Shown in pieces: positions 32,701 through 44,502 of a stretch of 64,000 nt of DNA. A program made the position numbers and the translations under genes. The notes under the pieces were generated by a model that worked only from the letters and a program-made list of their open reading frames with translations, was not told where the DNA came from and ran no database searches. Each line of letters starts with the position of its first letter. Within the stretch, counting starts at the first letter, position 1. Source of the DNA: Perkinsus olseni (taxonomy: Eukaryota; Perkinsozoa; Perkinsida; Perkinsidae); the NCBI GenBank assembly GCA_013115135.1, contig JABANP010000165.1:37827-101826 (forward strand), given 5' to 3'.

Positions 32701-35700
32701 CTGAAAAACAGGTCCAACCATAGGCCGGAGCCTCACACTTATTAGACTTGGTAAGTGTTAGAGAAGTCTGCCTAGAAACTCATTAATATTAAAGTCTAAT
32801 CGGACTTTTTTCTACAACTTATTTCTTCGATTCTCTCGAGGAGCACTTGCGCGGCAAGCCTTGTACCGAAATTCATATACTCGAATGCTCAAAATCCGCC
32901 ATAACGTATTCTCAACGGGGAATGAGATGGACCCGGGACGTCACAATGCTGTCTACATTGGGCGACAGCAGGCCCAGCATGAGGAGGACTCACAACCAAC
33001 TGGTCAGCGCGGAAAGCTCATCCTCCGCCATGCCCACTTCACTCACCCTCCTATACAGTCTACCTGACAAAAATCCCAATACTAATAATACCTTCGCTCC
33101 GCTAAGACCTCGACAAACTTCCTCAGTCAAGAGGAACCCCTGCTGCTGCCGTTCTCCATCTTCCTCCTGCCCACGGTGTGGAGCGCCAGCAGCAGGAGGG
33201 AGGAACGGCCGGGAGAACTCGTCAAGACTCGAGCCGGTCTGAGAAGCGGAGGATCCGCGGACGCTGGCGCAGGGAGCAAGGCACAGCTAGTCGAATATGA
33301 CGCAGTAGGGATTTTCACCCAAAAAACTTCGGTTTTTATGATAAAAACCAAATTTTCCCGGTACAGAAGTTTTCCAGTACCGACATAGCGAGCATACAAT
33401 ACAGCCAAGCCCCTGTAGTACATCAGAGGACCCATACGCTGGCGTCAACTCGTCCAAGTCCCCTTCCCAACCAGATCGGCACTCAACGACTTCCCCAAAT
33501 CGGACGCTCCGCCCTCTTTCGTCTTTGATAGGGATAGCACCTGATGCAGGGCGGTCGGAGGCAGTCGACTAGGTGTTCCCGAATGCCACATGAGATCCTG
33601 CGCGTCGCGATTTGGCTGAGGATGGGGATCCAGGACGGCACCGGCGGGTCGACCTTCACTTTTATCTGATACAGGACAGTCCCAGCCCCCCTAATGACAT
33701 TCAATTTTACGACAGTTCCGCCCCCTCCCACGACAACTCAATCTACTGCCACCAGACTGCTGTTGGCACTATGGCGGAAGTCATCCTGTAGTATACCCCA
33801 GATTAGACATGTAAAAACATTAATATGTCCTTACGTACAAATACTCGACAATTCGCGCAGCAGTTCTCAGGGCTAAAGTGACTGCTGCCTCTCAGCCGCC
33901 TCTCCCCTACTACCGCCTCCACCACCCTATCCGTGTACTTCCGAAATTTGCTGTTATACACAACTTGCCCGGATGACTGCAGCTGCGAGAGTTTCAGAAA
34001 AACAAATACCAAATACCTGAACCAAGTGTAGAATGATGATAGCCATCGCAAGACCGCGGCCCAACCCACCCAACTGGGTAGATGATGATACCAGCGATGC
34101 ACGCCAACACTACGAGGCCTCGAGAAGGCTGCCATCCGAAGACGTAGATCGATCGAGTGCCCTCAGCGAAGAGAGTAGAGCATGCTGCTGAGCCTGAACG
34201 GGCAGACAAACAGTTTGATAAAGGTGATAGAAAAATATGACGATCGGAAATTTTGGCGAAACCATGATAGGCAAGGCCAGCTAGATTCAGCGCGTTGCTG
34301 GTCAACGTCCTATAGATTATACCGCGATGACCAGCTCGAATTTCGCCTCGACTATCTCGCTGTTATTTAATCCTCAACCTGCTTGAGACACTCCGATCTC
34401 CTTAAGTAAACGCACAGTTAAGTGCGCGATAACGGATCCCAAGAAAAGTTGAAGGCCAAACCCGTAGGAAAGGTGGTAAGGCTAACTTCCGCCTCTCCCG
34501 CGTGCCAGGACCAAAACTACGAACAACATCAACCATCCCGAATTTACAGCGCGCGGCCCTAGCCGCCCCGAAAAGAACCCCCCTGGTCCTCCTACTAAAG
34601 CCAATGAAGCCAAAGTCCAACACGAACGTCCACATGGGGTAAGGTTCGAGGAACTCCACTCGGCAGTGCCATCGTCTGGCAAGCCCATAATAGAATACCC
34701 AATAGACCAGGAAGAATACCATCATACCAAGGCCTTGAAAAATAACATTCCCGCAAACCGTATGGACAAATTCTTGCAGCTCCAACAGCCTCTGATACTT
34801 CCGAATCACACGCTCCCTCGCTTCGTCGCAAAATCGTACCAACTTTTTCCTACTTCCTGGCAGCTCCACCCTACCAGACTCGGCAAGCCGTCGGCGTATC
34901 ATAAGGTCATCATCATCCCCACCAAAGAACCAACTTTGCGGCTCGTCAAAGATACTCGCAATATCATCACCATCAAATCGGAATTCGATTTTCTCAGGAT
35001 GCAGCAGATCAGCGGGCAAGTGGTAATCAACGCCCAACGCCTCCTGGCAAGCCAAGGCCTCCTCGAGTGACTTCGAAATGTAAACGTGGATGTAATTTCG
35101 GATAGAGTCTGGTGACATCTCGCCCCAATTATCAGATAGAAACCCAAACTGCAATGAAAAGCCGTCCATTGATTTGGTGTAGTCTACATAAACCTGCGGG
35201 ATGGAAAAGATGTCGGGCGCTGGAATTGAACCCGGGACCTATTACTACCTGAGGGACGCCAGCAATCCTCGCAGTAAGGCTCATAAACTGCACTTGCTTT
35301 GCAAGAGCCATCAAATTGCTAGCCTTTGCCACCGACATCACAGCAGCTGTGGCCGATGCAACGGACGATATGGAACGAGTAACATCAGCCCGCATATACC
35401 TAGACAGACAAACTCGGAATAATTCACCCCAATAAAACCGTTCGTTCCGAACTTCCTCGACCAGCTTTACAGCAATACCACGTTGTCAGGAAATTCCAAA
35501 CCGCTGCGTGCTTTGAGGCAACCCAGGGACCGCTTATTAATTCTCCATGCAGCGAATTCTCGATACCAAATTTTCCCCACCCTACGACCTCAACCCTACT
35601 ACCAAGATACAGTTGTGATGACACCGTTGTGTGATGATAAAGCCAAGCTAAGTGACGTAGTAATCCTTCATGCAGCACAAAGCTAACCACTACGCGATTT

Positions 35701-38188
35701 ATCGATACCAAATTTCCCCCACCTCCCCCTACTACCATGGTGCCAAGCACTCGATATAAACGTAGTAAACCCTCCGATGGCAGCCATCCTGCGCATAAAT
35801 TGTGAAAGGTATGGTATGATGTTCACCATGAAGCAGCTTCCGGAACCATACCCGTCCAGACGCCCACTGCCTCGGTCTCATCTTACTGAATTCGTTACGA
35901 AGATTGTAAGGTACGGTATTGTCGGGGGCCAGAATAATACACCCTGGGCACCGCGATGAGTCGAGTAACGGTGTGAGCTTGGCAGTCTGAAAGGGACACA
36001 GGGAAGCCTCTTAGACTGTGATGTAAACACCGGCAAAAAATTCTCCGAAAAACAGAACTCGAAATTTCTCGCTAAATTCTCGTTTCTTAGCGAAACATAG
36101 CATATTAACATACTCACTGAGGACACACGGCAGATAACGTGGGAAACAAAATTCCGAAAAAGCCGATTTTCTAAGAATTTTTTGCCCGGCGTACAAATCG
36201 ATCTTCGCAGTAAACGAGGCCGCATGATCCCTCCAAGATCTTGCGTCATGACAGAAACTCGCTTCGAGTTGCCGGGTAAATTTTGTATAACACCCTCTCC
36301 CAAATCCTTATTACCATTGTGACGTTGTACCGAAAAGTACAGGAATAGTCAGTAACATTCGGATGAAAGGCTGGGGTGAGCTCGCACTCCTCAGCACTCA
36401 ATCCTGCTAGCTCGGCCACGCTCGATACTTCTCGTCGTACGTTCAACACGTACGTCTGTTGCCGCTGTCTATCGGCCGACCTAGAACAACTACACGGTGA
36501 AGGCTCACACCCAGCACTCCTCCCTTTGCTACTTAGTTATTATAGGCAGCTGAGTGAACCATGGCGGGCCTGGATCCAGGCGGACGGTCTGTCCCATCGT
36601 TCCAACCCCCGAGCCATTATTGCATCGCAAAATGCAAACCTGAACAACATCAAAACAGGGCGGCGTCAACCAGTGTGAATTCGACTAGTTCCTAATCATT
36701 AGTACCTCACCACCCCATTGCCCCTCTGCGGAAGCAAAGACCTCTATCTCCTCGACATCCGCTGACACTGTTAGCTCATACGACCATACTCCGGGCACAA
36801 CAGCTGGAGGGTTGAGTTGGAAGCCTTCGACCATGAGAGAATTCAGCGCGGTCGACGTGCCGGGTGCCATATCCACTCTGATGGAGTACCTAACGACAGC
36901 AGACTTAACTGCGGCCCCTCCTTCGAGTTAAAGCTGCGGTGGGCTGCTATGGCGCACTGGAGTGGAAGTGAATGGCATTGAAGACGACGTGGCAATAACC
37001 ATCCAGAGGCATTGAGCACACTTGTATTACAAAAGTAGTGACGCAACGGCCGAAAGTAATCCAGCCTTTATCATCATCCCAACAAGCGACACTACCATCA
37101 TTTACTGTATTACAAGTCCGGCCGATCACAAGACACACACGCCCGATGAGATCCCCACTGACGTTGTCTACAGTCCTCACATACAACGACAACGACCACG
37201 CGAGGCCGCCGGGCTATCTCCTCCCTCCACGATACTACCTGCTGCTAGACCTCCCAGTCACACTGAGGACCCCGACTTCGATCACGTGACCCTCCCGTAG
37301 GTCCGCACGCTCCAGTCGATGGTTCAGCCAGGGGCTTAGGGAGAGATCCGACCCGCCTAGCCGAACCTTCGCTCCACCGCGTCCGACGGCTGTGATGTTA
37401 AGCGCTTCATCTTGGCTCGGGCGAACAACGTATCTTAAGTCGAACCTTGCGAACTACCAACACCTAAGATTCCTTACTCCCGAACGACCGGGTCGAAGTC
37501 CGGCACCAGAAGGATGGGTTGGCCAGAGGCAGAGACCACGGACAAGCCGCCGAGCTGAACTGACTCTACCGTCGTGTGAATCGCGATATGGTATCTGGGC
37601 GGCGCTGCAGCGTACTGGCCCCATGGAGCTCCTACTGATGGTCATCGATCCACAGCACGTGCTTCGAGGCCGCGTGATAGTGGTGGGTCGAAGGCCAAGG
37701 GAAGTCGAACGCCGTACCGTTGCGAACTACTGTGCCGGGGGAGCGACTGACGAGAAAACACAGTCGGCCATTATTACAGCATTTAAGATTCCCTCTGCAT
37801 TCACATGCTAAAGAATAGATACGCGCCGGAATCACACAGCAGTTTATTCGTTTAAAGCAAGAGTCGACCTCAGGATTCCCTTCAATAAAGCGAGACCGGA
37901 ACTAAGACCCGATTCGTATCATTAGTCAACTCACACAACAAGCCCATGTTCCTCGGCAAAGTTGATTCTTATGGTTCTCGGAGGCTCGCCGCCTTCTGTA
38001 GTGTGCCAGCATTCGATACGGTAGTAGGTCCTGCTCAGATTAGATGACCGACTCAACTCAGCACACGTTGGCATTACAACTGAGTGTCGAAGTTGGCCGG
38101 CCGAGGCAGGCACGAGTCCGTAGGTTCCACCAGCCACGAGACTGTTGCTGATTGGCTTCGTGAGAGCAGCGCTGTGAGCAGTACGCAT
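26769..38188 (-). CDS. Very large multi-exon membrane protein: beta-sandwich segments, many membrane spans, EF-hand
   Basis: No single domain names it. N- to C-terminal on the minus strand: Cys-containing extracellular-type exons at 38188-37240; cadherin-like beta-sandwich segments at about 36876-36700 (ALNSLMVEGFQLNPP, WSYELTVSADVEEIEV) and 36400-36310 (CELTPAFHPNVTDYSC); an Ala/Ser-rich membrane-entry segment at 35395-35250 (VASATAAVMSVAKASNLMALA, split by frame, then QVQFMSLTARIAG) like those preceding multi-span regions in ciliate and oomycete giant membrane proteins; a luminal-type loop and a span at 35194-34650 (FQGLGMMVFFLVYWVFYYGLA); at least six spans at 30850-30300 (LFIYVIDRCITLCTILILTV, LLFLLLKLIILVYEVGL, FVWLMQSLTLLVLLLG, AAVLGIFITALTMLT); further spans near 27300; and an EF-hand loop DDDADGFIVLSNL near 26900. 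Exon joins, start and end are unresolved, and it may be two genes or may continue into the MORN gene. Confidence 0.55.
29562..29705 (-). repeat. 36-bp tandem repeat, four units, inside the large gene
   Basis: Four near-identical 36-bp units, each containing GCGTCAACCTAAGATACG on the plus strand. On the gene strand this reads GTATCTTAGGTTGACGC, so every unit contains a GT near its start and an AGGT in the middle. The sequence CTTAGGT also occurs in probable introns at 23306, 26866 and 29162. Confidence 0.75.
30014..30078 (-). other. Short intron sharing sequence with the intron at 24370-24439
   Basis: 65 nt, GTCAGC...TACGAG, in phase 0 between LYYHT and GDIKSRLAMV. The first about 45 nt (AGGAGGGAATTTCCTCATTATT and following) are nearly the same as in the other intron. 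Confidence 0.6.
35194..35248 (-). other. Probable 55-nt intron with tRNA T-arm-like motif, second copy
   Basis: Donor GTAGTA follows CTCAG; acceptor CCCGCAG precedes the exon VYVDYTKSMDGFSLQFGF. The interior GGTCCCGGGTTC.A.TCC...GACATCTTT aligns with the intron at 26095-26169 over about 47 nt from the splice donor onward. Confidence 0.55.
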
Positions 38189-38575
38189 GCTACTGAGCTA
38201 AACCGGCTCATTATGGGCCGAAACTTGAACCTATTTTTTCGAAAGTGGCAAATATTTGACGCTTCGCTCCGCCGGGAAGTTCGCGTCGCTCCGCTCCAAA
38301 ATCGTCACATGTTTGACGGTTTTCGGACAATTATTTACGACCAACTCATCAGCCGTTGGCCTTATGTACGTGCGTGATCTCTCCTGAGGAGTCCATAACA
38401 CATCTGGGGACCTCATCAGAAGATCCTTCAATGACTGAGAAAGGTGCGAGTATCTTGTTCTGTTGTTGATCGATTACGGACTATGGGGACAGCGTAACAC
38501 AAAGCGTTGGGCCCAGAGATTCCAACTCCAGCTAGCTTCTCTCGTTAAGCATCAACATCTTGTTGTTACTACGTT
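38189..38575. other. Divergent intergenic region
   Basis: About 390 nt between the 5' side of the minus-strand membrane gene and the start of the plus-strand LSM14 gene, so it should hold both promoters. No recognisable element was found. Confidence 0.5.
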
Positions 38576-39391
38576 ATGAGCGGTTCATCTCTGCCTTACA
38601 TCGGAAGTAAGATCTCTCTCGTGTCAAACGCGGGGATCCGCTATGAGGGTATCCTCTACACCATCAACACTGAGGAGTCCACCATCGCCCTCCAGAACGT
38701 GAAGTCCTTCGGTACCGAGGGTCGCAAGACTCCCGACATTCCCGCCAGCGACGAGGTCTACGATTTTATCATCTTCCGTGGTTCTGATATCAAGGACTTG
38801 ACCGTCTTGGAAGGTGCCAGCCAGAGGTCCGGTGTTCTCTCCGACCCCGCCATCGTCAGCATGCAGAAGAACGCCCCGACTGTTGCTACCAATGGTATGC
38901 CCCGTCAGCGTGGCTACTACAACCGTGGTGGCTACGGTAAGGGTTACGGTAAGGGCTATAACTACGGTAAGGGCTACGGCAAGGGCTATAACTACGGCTA
39001 TCGCAGACATCAGAACAGGAACAGGAGGTCCGGCCCGTCTGGCCCTGTTGGCGAGCTCGTTCCCAATGAGAACCCCGAGGCTAAGGCCGAGGTCAAGGAG
39101 GAGTTCGATCTTGCTGCTTCCGCCGAGAAGTTGGAGAAGCCCGACGAGACCACCGTCTCCACTGCTGGCACCACCGTCAGGACTGGTTACGATAAGACCA
39201 AGGGTTTCTTTGATGATATCTCCTGTGATGCCTTGGACCGTAGAGAGAACACTATGCCCTCATTCGACCCTACTCGTCGTGAGAAGCTTCGTGAGGCTGA
39301 TAAGGAGACCTTCGGCCCTATGGCTCTTCAGCGCAGGCCCTTTGGTGGCAATGTTAGGCGCATGAGACCCAACAGAGGTAGAAGGTATTAG
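38576..39391 (+). CDS. LSM14/Scd6/RAP55-type mRNP protein
   Basis: This family (LSM14, Scd6, Trailer-hitch, CAR-I) represses translation and promotes P-body/mRNP storage through contacts with DEAD-box helicases and decapping factors. 271 residues in one uninterrupted exon. The N-terminal Lsm domain covers residues 1-80 ([33 protein letters not shown]). Residues 110-145 are an Arg/Gly/Tyr/Lys-rich repeat ([12 protein letters not shown] units). An FDF-like motif lies at about 176-188 ([12 protein letters not shown]), the FFD box at 205-220 ([16 protein letters not shown]) and the TFG box at 236-250 ([13 protein letters not shown]). The C-terminus is again Arg-rich ([11 protein letters not shown]). 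All landmarks of the family are present. The protein is compact compared with animal LSM14A (roughly 460 aa). Confidence 0.93.
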   Translation: MSGSSLPYIGSKISLVSNAGIRYEGILYTINTEESTIALQNVKSFGTEGRKTPDIPASDEVYDFIIFRGSDIKDLTVLEGASQRSGVLSDPAIVSMQKNAPTVATNGMPRQRGYYNRGGYGKGYGKGYNYGKGYGKGYNYGYRRHQNRNRRSGPSGPVGELVPNENPEAKAEVKEEFDLAASAEKLEKPDETTVSTAGTTVRTGYDKTKGFFDDISCDALDRRENTMPSFDPTRREKLREADKETFGPMALQRRPFGGNVRRMRPNRGRRY

Positions 39392-40427
39392 ATGATATCA
39401 AGAACAACCCCATCAATGATGTTGTTGCTTCCACCATAAGTATATGTCCATAAGTGTGCGTGTACACTGCGACATCGTAGCACGGTACAAGTGCCTAACG
39501 GTCGCCTTTTTAATAGTACGTAAGCACTAAGGCTCTTCTTATTAAAATACATAATATTCTCTCTCAAGAAGTGTAGGTGTCGTAGCAATACGTTGTTGGC
39601 TGATGATAGTACTGCTTTTGTGTCGATGATGTTTGTCGAAGATTGACGATAACATCACTGTAGTCCGTATGATGATGATAAAGTCGATTGATCGACCACT
39701 TTCTTCGTACCAAACAGGAGTTGTGTTGCCAGTTCGCTAGAAGAGGCATCTTCTTCGCCGCAAGCTAGGACATCCATACAGGAAGATGTAATTTGATTAG
39801 GGCTCTAGCTCAGTCACGATTAGCACGGCCAAAGTGGCTGGAGTTCACAGCCCGCCGTACGAGTGTCCGCGGCCTCCGACCGATGGTGTGTTTTGACAGT
39901 ATCATGGTATTGGTGTTATGATGTAGTCAAGTTTGTCGTCGTAACGTAGAGCCTGACGTTCCGAGATTTCTGGGCCCAGCCAGCCTTGTCTGAAGCCGCT
40001 TTGTCGGGTTGATCTGATACGGCGGTTACATTTGATAGCGTTTATATCCTCGTAGGTTTCACCATCATAGCCGAAGACAACAGTTCTACGGTCGGTCGTC
40101 TAAGACGACTCGTCTTTCTGGATGACTGATTGTCTCTGAGTCGTTCTAGTTCCGGCAGCCTCTGCGATCCTATAGGTAACGGACCAAGAGCAGGGCCTAG
40201 TTGCCCACAGCTCGTCATACCGTAGGACGAAGAGGTCAGCAGTTCCCCAAGGTATCTTACCGACGGCCCGTTTGCGACGGGAGGATCCTATCCAGAATTT
40301 CAGAATTTTTCCTCGCATGTAGGAAACGCGAGGAGACATAAGTGAGCAAGAATCGGCCTCCTTCAGTCCGTTCGCCTGTCTCCAGTAGAACTCTACCGAA
40401 TTCCCTCCCGCCAAGGTTGACTTTCTT
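39392..40427. other. 1-kb intergenic region, nothing supported
   Basis: Probable 3' flank of the LSM14 gene and 5' flank of GPD2. A tRNA A-box-like CTCTAGCTCAGT at 39803-39814 has no B-box or cloverleaf. A minus-strand 121-codon frame at 40100-40465 has no recognisable motif and overlaps the GPD2 start, so it is not called. Confidence 0.5.
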
Positions 40428-43400
40428 ATGAGCTTCGCTACTCGCCTTCTCGGCAAAACTGTCAAGTACGGGACGGTAGTGGGCGGATCTGCACTGGGAG
40501 TCTCATGCGGTTACGTCTACTTCACAACACCGGTAACGAAACCAGGTATCAACCCCAGCCGCCTAGATGATTCGTTTCAGCCCGCCATACCCGCGAGTGG
40601 GTATCGTAATTTCACACCGCGTACTGGTCGGAAGGAAAGCATGGATCGGTTGAAGAACGAAGTGTAGCGATTCCTGGCCTTCTGCACATCCTGGGGAATT
40701 TGTGAAAGTCTCTCCCACGTTACGGCGTTGCACTAGGGCGCCCCAATTGCCACTGTGTCAGATTCGACATAGTTGTTGTTGGCGGAGGGGCTACAGGGGC
40801 ATCGGTGGCCTTGGACGGCGCTTCGAGGGGCCTTAAGGTCGCCCTTTTGGAACGTGAGGATTTTTCTTCTGGCACTAGCAGCAGAAGTGGGTACCATCTC
40901 CGTCCGTGCTCGATGTATTGTCGCAGCAGGTACGAAACTTCTCCATGGTGGGGTACGCTATCTGAAAGATGCTATTTTTAATTTGGATTATAAGATGCTC
41001 GTCCTGGTGTATGAGGTAAGTGTTATTAACAGTGGACAACCTTCTCTAACTCGTTGGACTATGAATGGAACACTCACAGAAGATGCTCTTCGGAATTCGA
41101 CGATATTTTCGGTTGATAAGCTCAACTTTTTGAACGACTTAAACTTTGTATCATCCGGGAGAAGCGGTGATTTCGCTACAGTAGTAAGCATGACGCGGAG
41201 CTGTTTTGGCGCCCAGTCCGACCTCGGTATAGCGTAGATGGTCCTTTAGTGGCAAAAGGATTTAAACTAGGATGATTATGATAATCTTGTGATAGAATAC
41301 CGTATCATAAGGTTATCATTTATAATGTGTATTTTGTATCCTTCCAGGCACTTCGTGAGCGTGCTCACATGCTCCACTGTTCGCCCTTCATGACTCAGCC
41401 ATTGGCTATACTAATGCCTTTGTACAAGCCTTGGGACATCCTCATGATGTGGGCTGGACTTAAGATGTACGTGGCACCGTCGGGAGGCCGTGGGAGGGAG
41501 CCCTGCCTGCTAGGTACGAGTTTTGTGGTAACATCGCCACGCTGTTTTCGCCCGGCCTTCCGAACTCTTACTGGGTGAGCAAGTCCAATAGCCTGCATAT
41601 GGTACGCAATGGGTGTCCTGGGCGTCACTCGAGGCGTGTTCGGTGCTGCAGTTCCCGCTGTTGAAGAACGAAGGTTTGCTGGGCAGTGTGATGTACTATG
41701 ACGGCCAGCAGAATGACTCCAGGGTGTGCCTTCATATCGCCATGACTGCCGCAGTAATACAAAGTCTGTGGTTACCCGCCTTCACCGAAGGCGAGGGCTA
41801 CCGCTAGACAGGCTTGAATGTCATCTGGTTGGTCCATTGGGTAGGTTGAAAACTACATCGATGGCTGGGAGGCGGCCACCGTGGCGAACCACACGAACGT
41901 CCTCAGTGTGACTAAAGATGAGCAGGGAATGTGCAGCGGAGTGAAGTACTGTCCTCTTTCTCGAGAACTTTCAGCAAACTTTTCGTCGCTCAGGGCGAAG
42001 GATGAGCTTACTGGTGAGACCTTTGAGGTCACCGGTAAAATGGTTATCAACGCTACGGGACCCTTCTCGGATATCATCAGAAAAGATGCTAATCCTGAGG
42101 AGCGGGAGCTGGTGGCCGCTGCCGCTGGAGCGCATCTGGTCATGCCCAAGTGAGCTGAGGACCGCAGTGGTGCTACACGTTACCGTCGTGAGAGCACGTG
42201 ATGCCTGCAACAGCCTTCTCTCTGGGCCGCCGGAGAAGGGTCGGGGGCCCTGCGCTCCTGTGGAAACGCATAGCCGATCTTTGGGCTTTCACGCCCAATA
42301 ATATAACAGAAACGATGACAACTGAAAAATTTGCGGCAGATTGTCTATCGTACAGTCATTCCCTCCGTCCGTTCTGGAGCACCATATCCCAAAAATCGCT
42401 CGCCGATTCCTCCCTGAGTGGAGAGAGACTAAAAAAGTAGAAACTAGCTACCAAAAATCTTTCAATGGTTTTTAGGTCCTATTCTTCGCCAGCGTGCGGT
42501 ATGCTCATCCCGGAAACCGCAGACGGCAGAGTCCTCTTCTATCTACCCTGGGAAGGTGGGTGATCAGTGGACGGTGGACTCACTGCTACTGCAGTTGTTA
42601 GGGAACACTGTCGTGGGCACGACTGATGTTAAGAGCGACTTGACGCCGCTTCCAAAGCCAACCACTGCTGAACTTGACTTTATCGTCGAGGAAAGCGTTA
42701 AGTATCTTAGCTTGAACAAGGAAGATATCCGACAGGTCGGTAGTTCGACCATTACCGAATAACCCCAACTTCGTTTTCAGGACATAACTGCCGCTTGGAG
42801 CGGTCTCAGGCCGTTGGTCCGAGACCCTAAGGCCGCTGACACCAGCAAGGTAGATGGGGCTTTCCTTGTAGAGGGGCGCACGACTTAGCCTCCTTGTAGA
42901 TGTCTCGCGACCATGAGGTTGTGATCGACAGCACGACGGGTCTGGTCAGAATCATGGGTGGAAAGTGGACGACATGCAGGTGGGGCCCTTTCTGTGGGTG
43001 GGCAGGTGATGGTTGTTCCTGTCAGGCTGATGGCCGAGGATTGTCTCAACAAGGCCTTGGATCATCACCGCGGTCGAGTGTCGGCCAAGTACGGCTGCAG
43101 AACCTTCAGACTGGCGCTGCTGGGCAGTCATGGTGGAAAGTGAGACGGCTGGTGAAGCTCTCTGCGCATCTCGCGATTGGTCGTTGTTTTGGCGAGATTG
43201 CAGATGAACGTTTTGAAGCGTTTTTTCTCCGCTATTGTTGGCTCAGGTTTTCTGTTGGACACGGGTATGACTTCGATGTCCTCGCCGATCGTATGGCGAT
43301 GGAGCTGAACAGAAGTTACGGAGTGGACCTCGACGGTGAGCCCATGCTACGACAAGGCAGGGCAGTCAACCTATTCAGATGCTGTTCATCTTACTAAGTC

Positions 43401-43872
43401 CTACGGTACGTACGCGCCGGAGCTCTGCGAGTTCGGCCAGACCACCAACACCTTGAGCCCCTTGCTCCCACGCCAAGTGAACTCTCCATGCGCTCGCTTC
43501 AAGGATCGTCATCGTGCTTCAGAGTTTCCTTCGCACTGAGATTCTCTGGGCCGTTGACAGGGAGATGGCAGAGTCGGTGGTCGATGTTATCGCGTACAGA
43601 ACTCGGATGGCCTTCGTTGATCCGGTGGGAACGAAGGCTATCCTACCCGAGGTACTGGAGCTGCAGCTGGAAGGCGCCCGAAATCTTCATTCTCTAACCA
43701 GATTGTGAATATCATTGGAGACAGGAAGGGCTGGGATAAAAAGAAGAGGGCTGCTGAGATGGAGAAGGCGAAGCAATTCCTAAGAACCATGACGTATGGT
43801 GAAGGCCAGACTACGGCGATGGTGCGTCGCCGGACATACCGTGATGTTCCTGTGAGCATGTCCGCCGAGTAA
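40428..43872 (+). CDS. GPD2: FAD-dependent glycerol-3-phosphate dehydrogenase, mitochondrial type
   Basis: Oxidises sn-glycerol-3-phosphate to dihydroxyacetone phosphate and passes electrons to ubiquinone at the inner mitochondrial membrane. Exons: 40428-40663, 40762-40886, 40930-41015, from 41348 on, then several more to 43872, with introns of 98, 43 and 332 nt first. The N-terminus (MSFATRLLGKTVKYG) has targeting or membrane-anchor character (GTVVGGSALGVSCGYVYF). The FAD-binding FDIVVVGGGATG and GTSSRSTKLLHGGVRYL are followed by ERAHMLHCSPFMTQPLAILMP, YYDGQQNDSRV, MVINATGPFSD, HLVMPK, TVVGTTDVKSDL, AAWSGLRPLVRDP, RDHEVVIDSTTGLVRIMGGKWTT, and a C-terminal DREMAESVVDVIAYRTRMAF helix. The protein ends about 55 residues later (VPVSMSAE), without the EF-hands of animal GPD2. 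The spliced frame looks intact. Confidence 0.88.
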
Positions 43873-44100
43873 CCTTTCATGACCCCATTCATAGTGGAAG
43901 CCATTCCACCTCATCAGGAGTGCTCGTTATTGTATCACACTATAATTGTGTGCTTGTGCGTGGCAGCGTCGTAGTTGTGTTGCAGTACTCGAGTCAATAC
44001 GTTGCTTCTAGAATAGTGGTCTCCGCATTTCTATGAGTAGTAATCGCCGTTCCAGTGCGAGCCGGGCAGCGATGAGCTTCAGAGAGCTCGTTACTGTGCG
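43866..44100 (+). repeat. Duplicated GPD2-MSH6 junction, left copy
   Basis: From the GPD2 stop codon on (CGAGTAACCTTTCATGACC) the sequence is nearly the same as 52776-53010, including the intergenic TTCATAGTGGAAGCCATTCC and TCACACTATAATTGTGTGC segments and the MSH6 start region. The offset between the copies is 8910 nt. Confidence 0.88.
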
Positions 44101-44410
44101 ACATGGAGATAATTTGTACCGCGGCAGTCCCTGAGAGGTGGGACTTCGAGTGAGATTGGACGTGGAGTCGTGTGGTTTTGACTTGTAGAGGCCACCGCTA
44201 CGCTCCACGAGTGTGACTGATCTTTTCGGCACAGTAGGACAATAAGGATTGTGCAGTTCTCTCATGGGTCGGTCACTGGTTTATGTTGTCTTCAGCATCA
44301 CCGCGGCAACAGCAGGGCTACGTGCTCAGGCGAGTCTCCCTTGGCAGTGGAGGGTGGGGACAAGTCCAGCGGGAGAATCAACCATGTGGGCGGGCGTATG
44401 GACTTACGAT
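44033..44410 (+). pseudogene. 5' fragment of MSH6 (broken copy 1)
   Basis: Begins with the same ATGAGTAGTAATCGCCG as the MSH6 start codon at 52943, keeps the AGAGCTCGTTACTGT block, then loses the frame of the PIP-box exon. The part at 44285-44400 (GTCTTCAGCATCACCGCGGCAACAGCAGGG, split here by many changes) aligns with MSH6 exon 2 near 53265-53380. Frameshifts and the lack of all catalytic domains mark it as a fragment. Confidence 0.75.
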
Positions 44411-44502
44411 CACTCCGCGATAATATAACTGGGGCATCGAAATTCTGCAACAACCCGATTTTCGAGGTAGAAGCCGTGCGGGAGTTCGATAAACTCACTT
44501 TA

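Noticed and set aside
39795..39870. Possible tRNA (CTCTAGCTCAGT resembles an A-box)
   Set aside because: No B-box and no cloverleaf follow; chance match.
40100..40465. 121-codon minus-strand frame between LSM14 and GPD2
   Set aside because: Overlaps the GPD2 start exon antisense, with no recognisable motif or splice partners.
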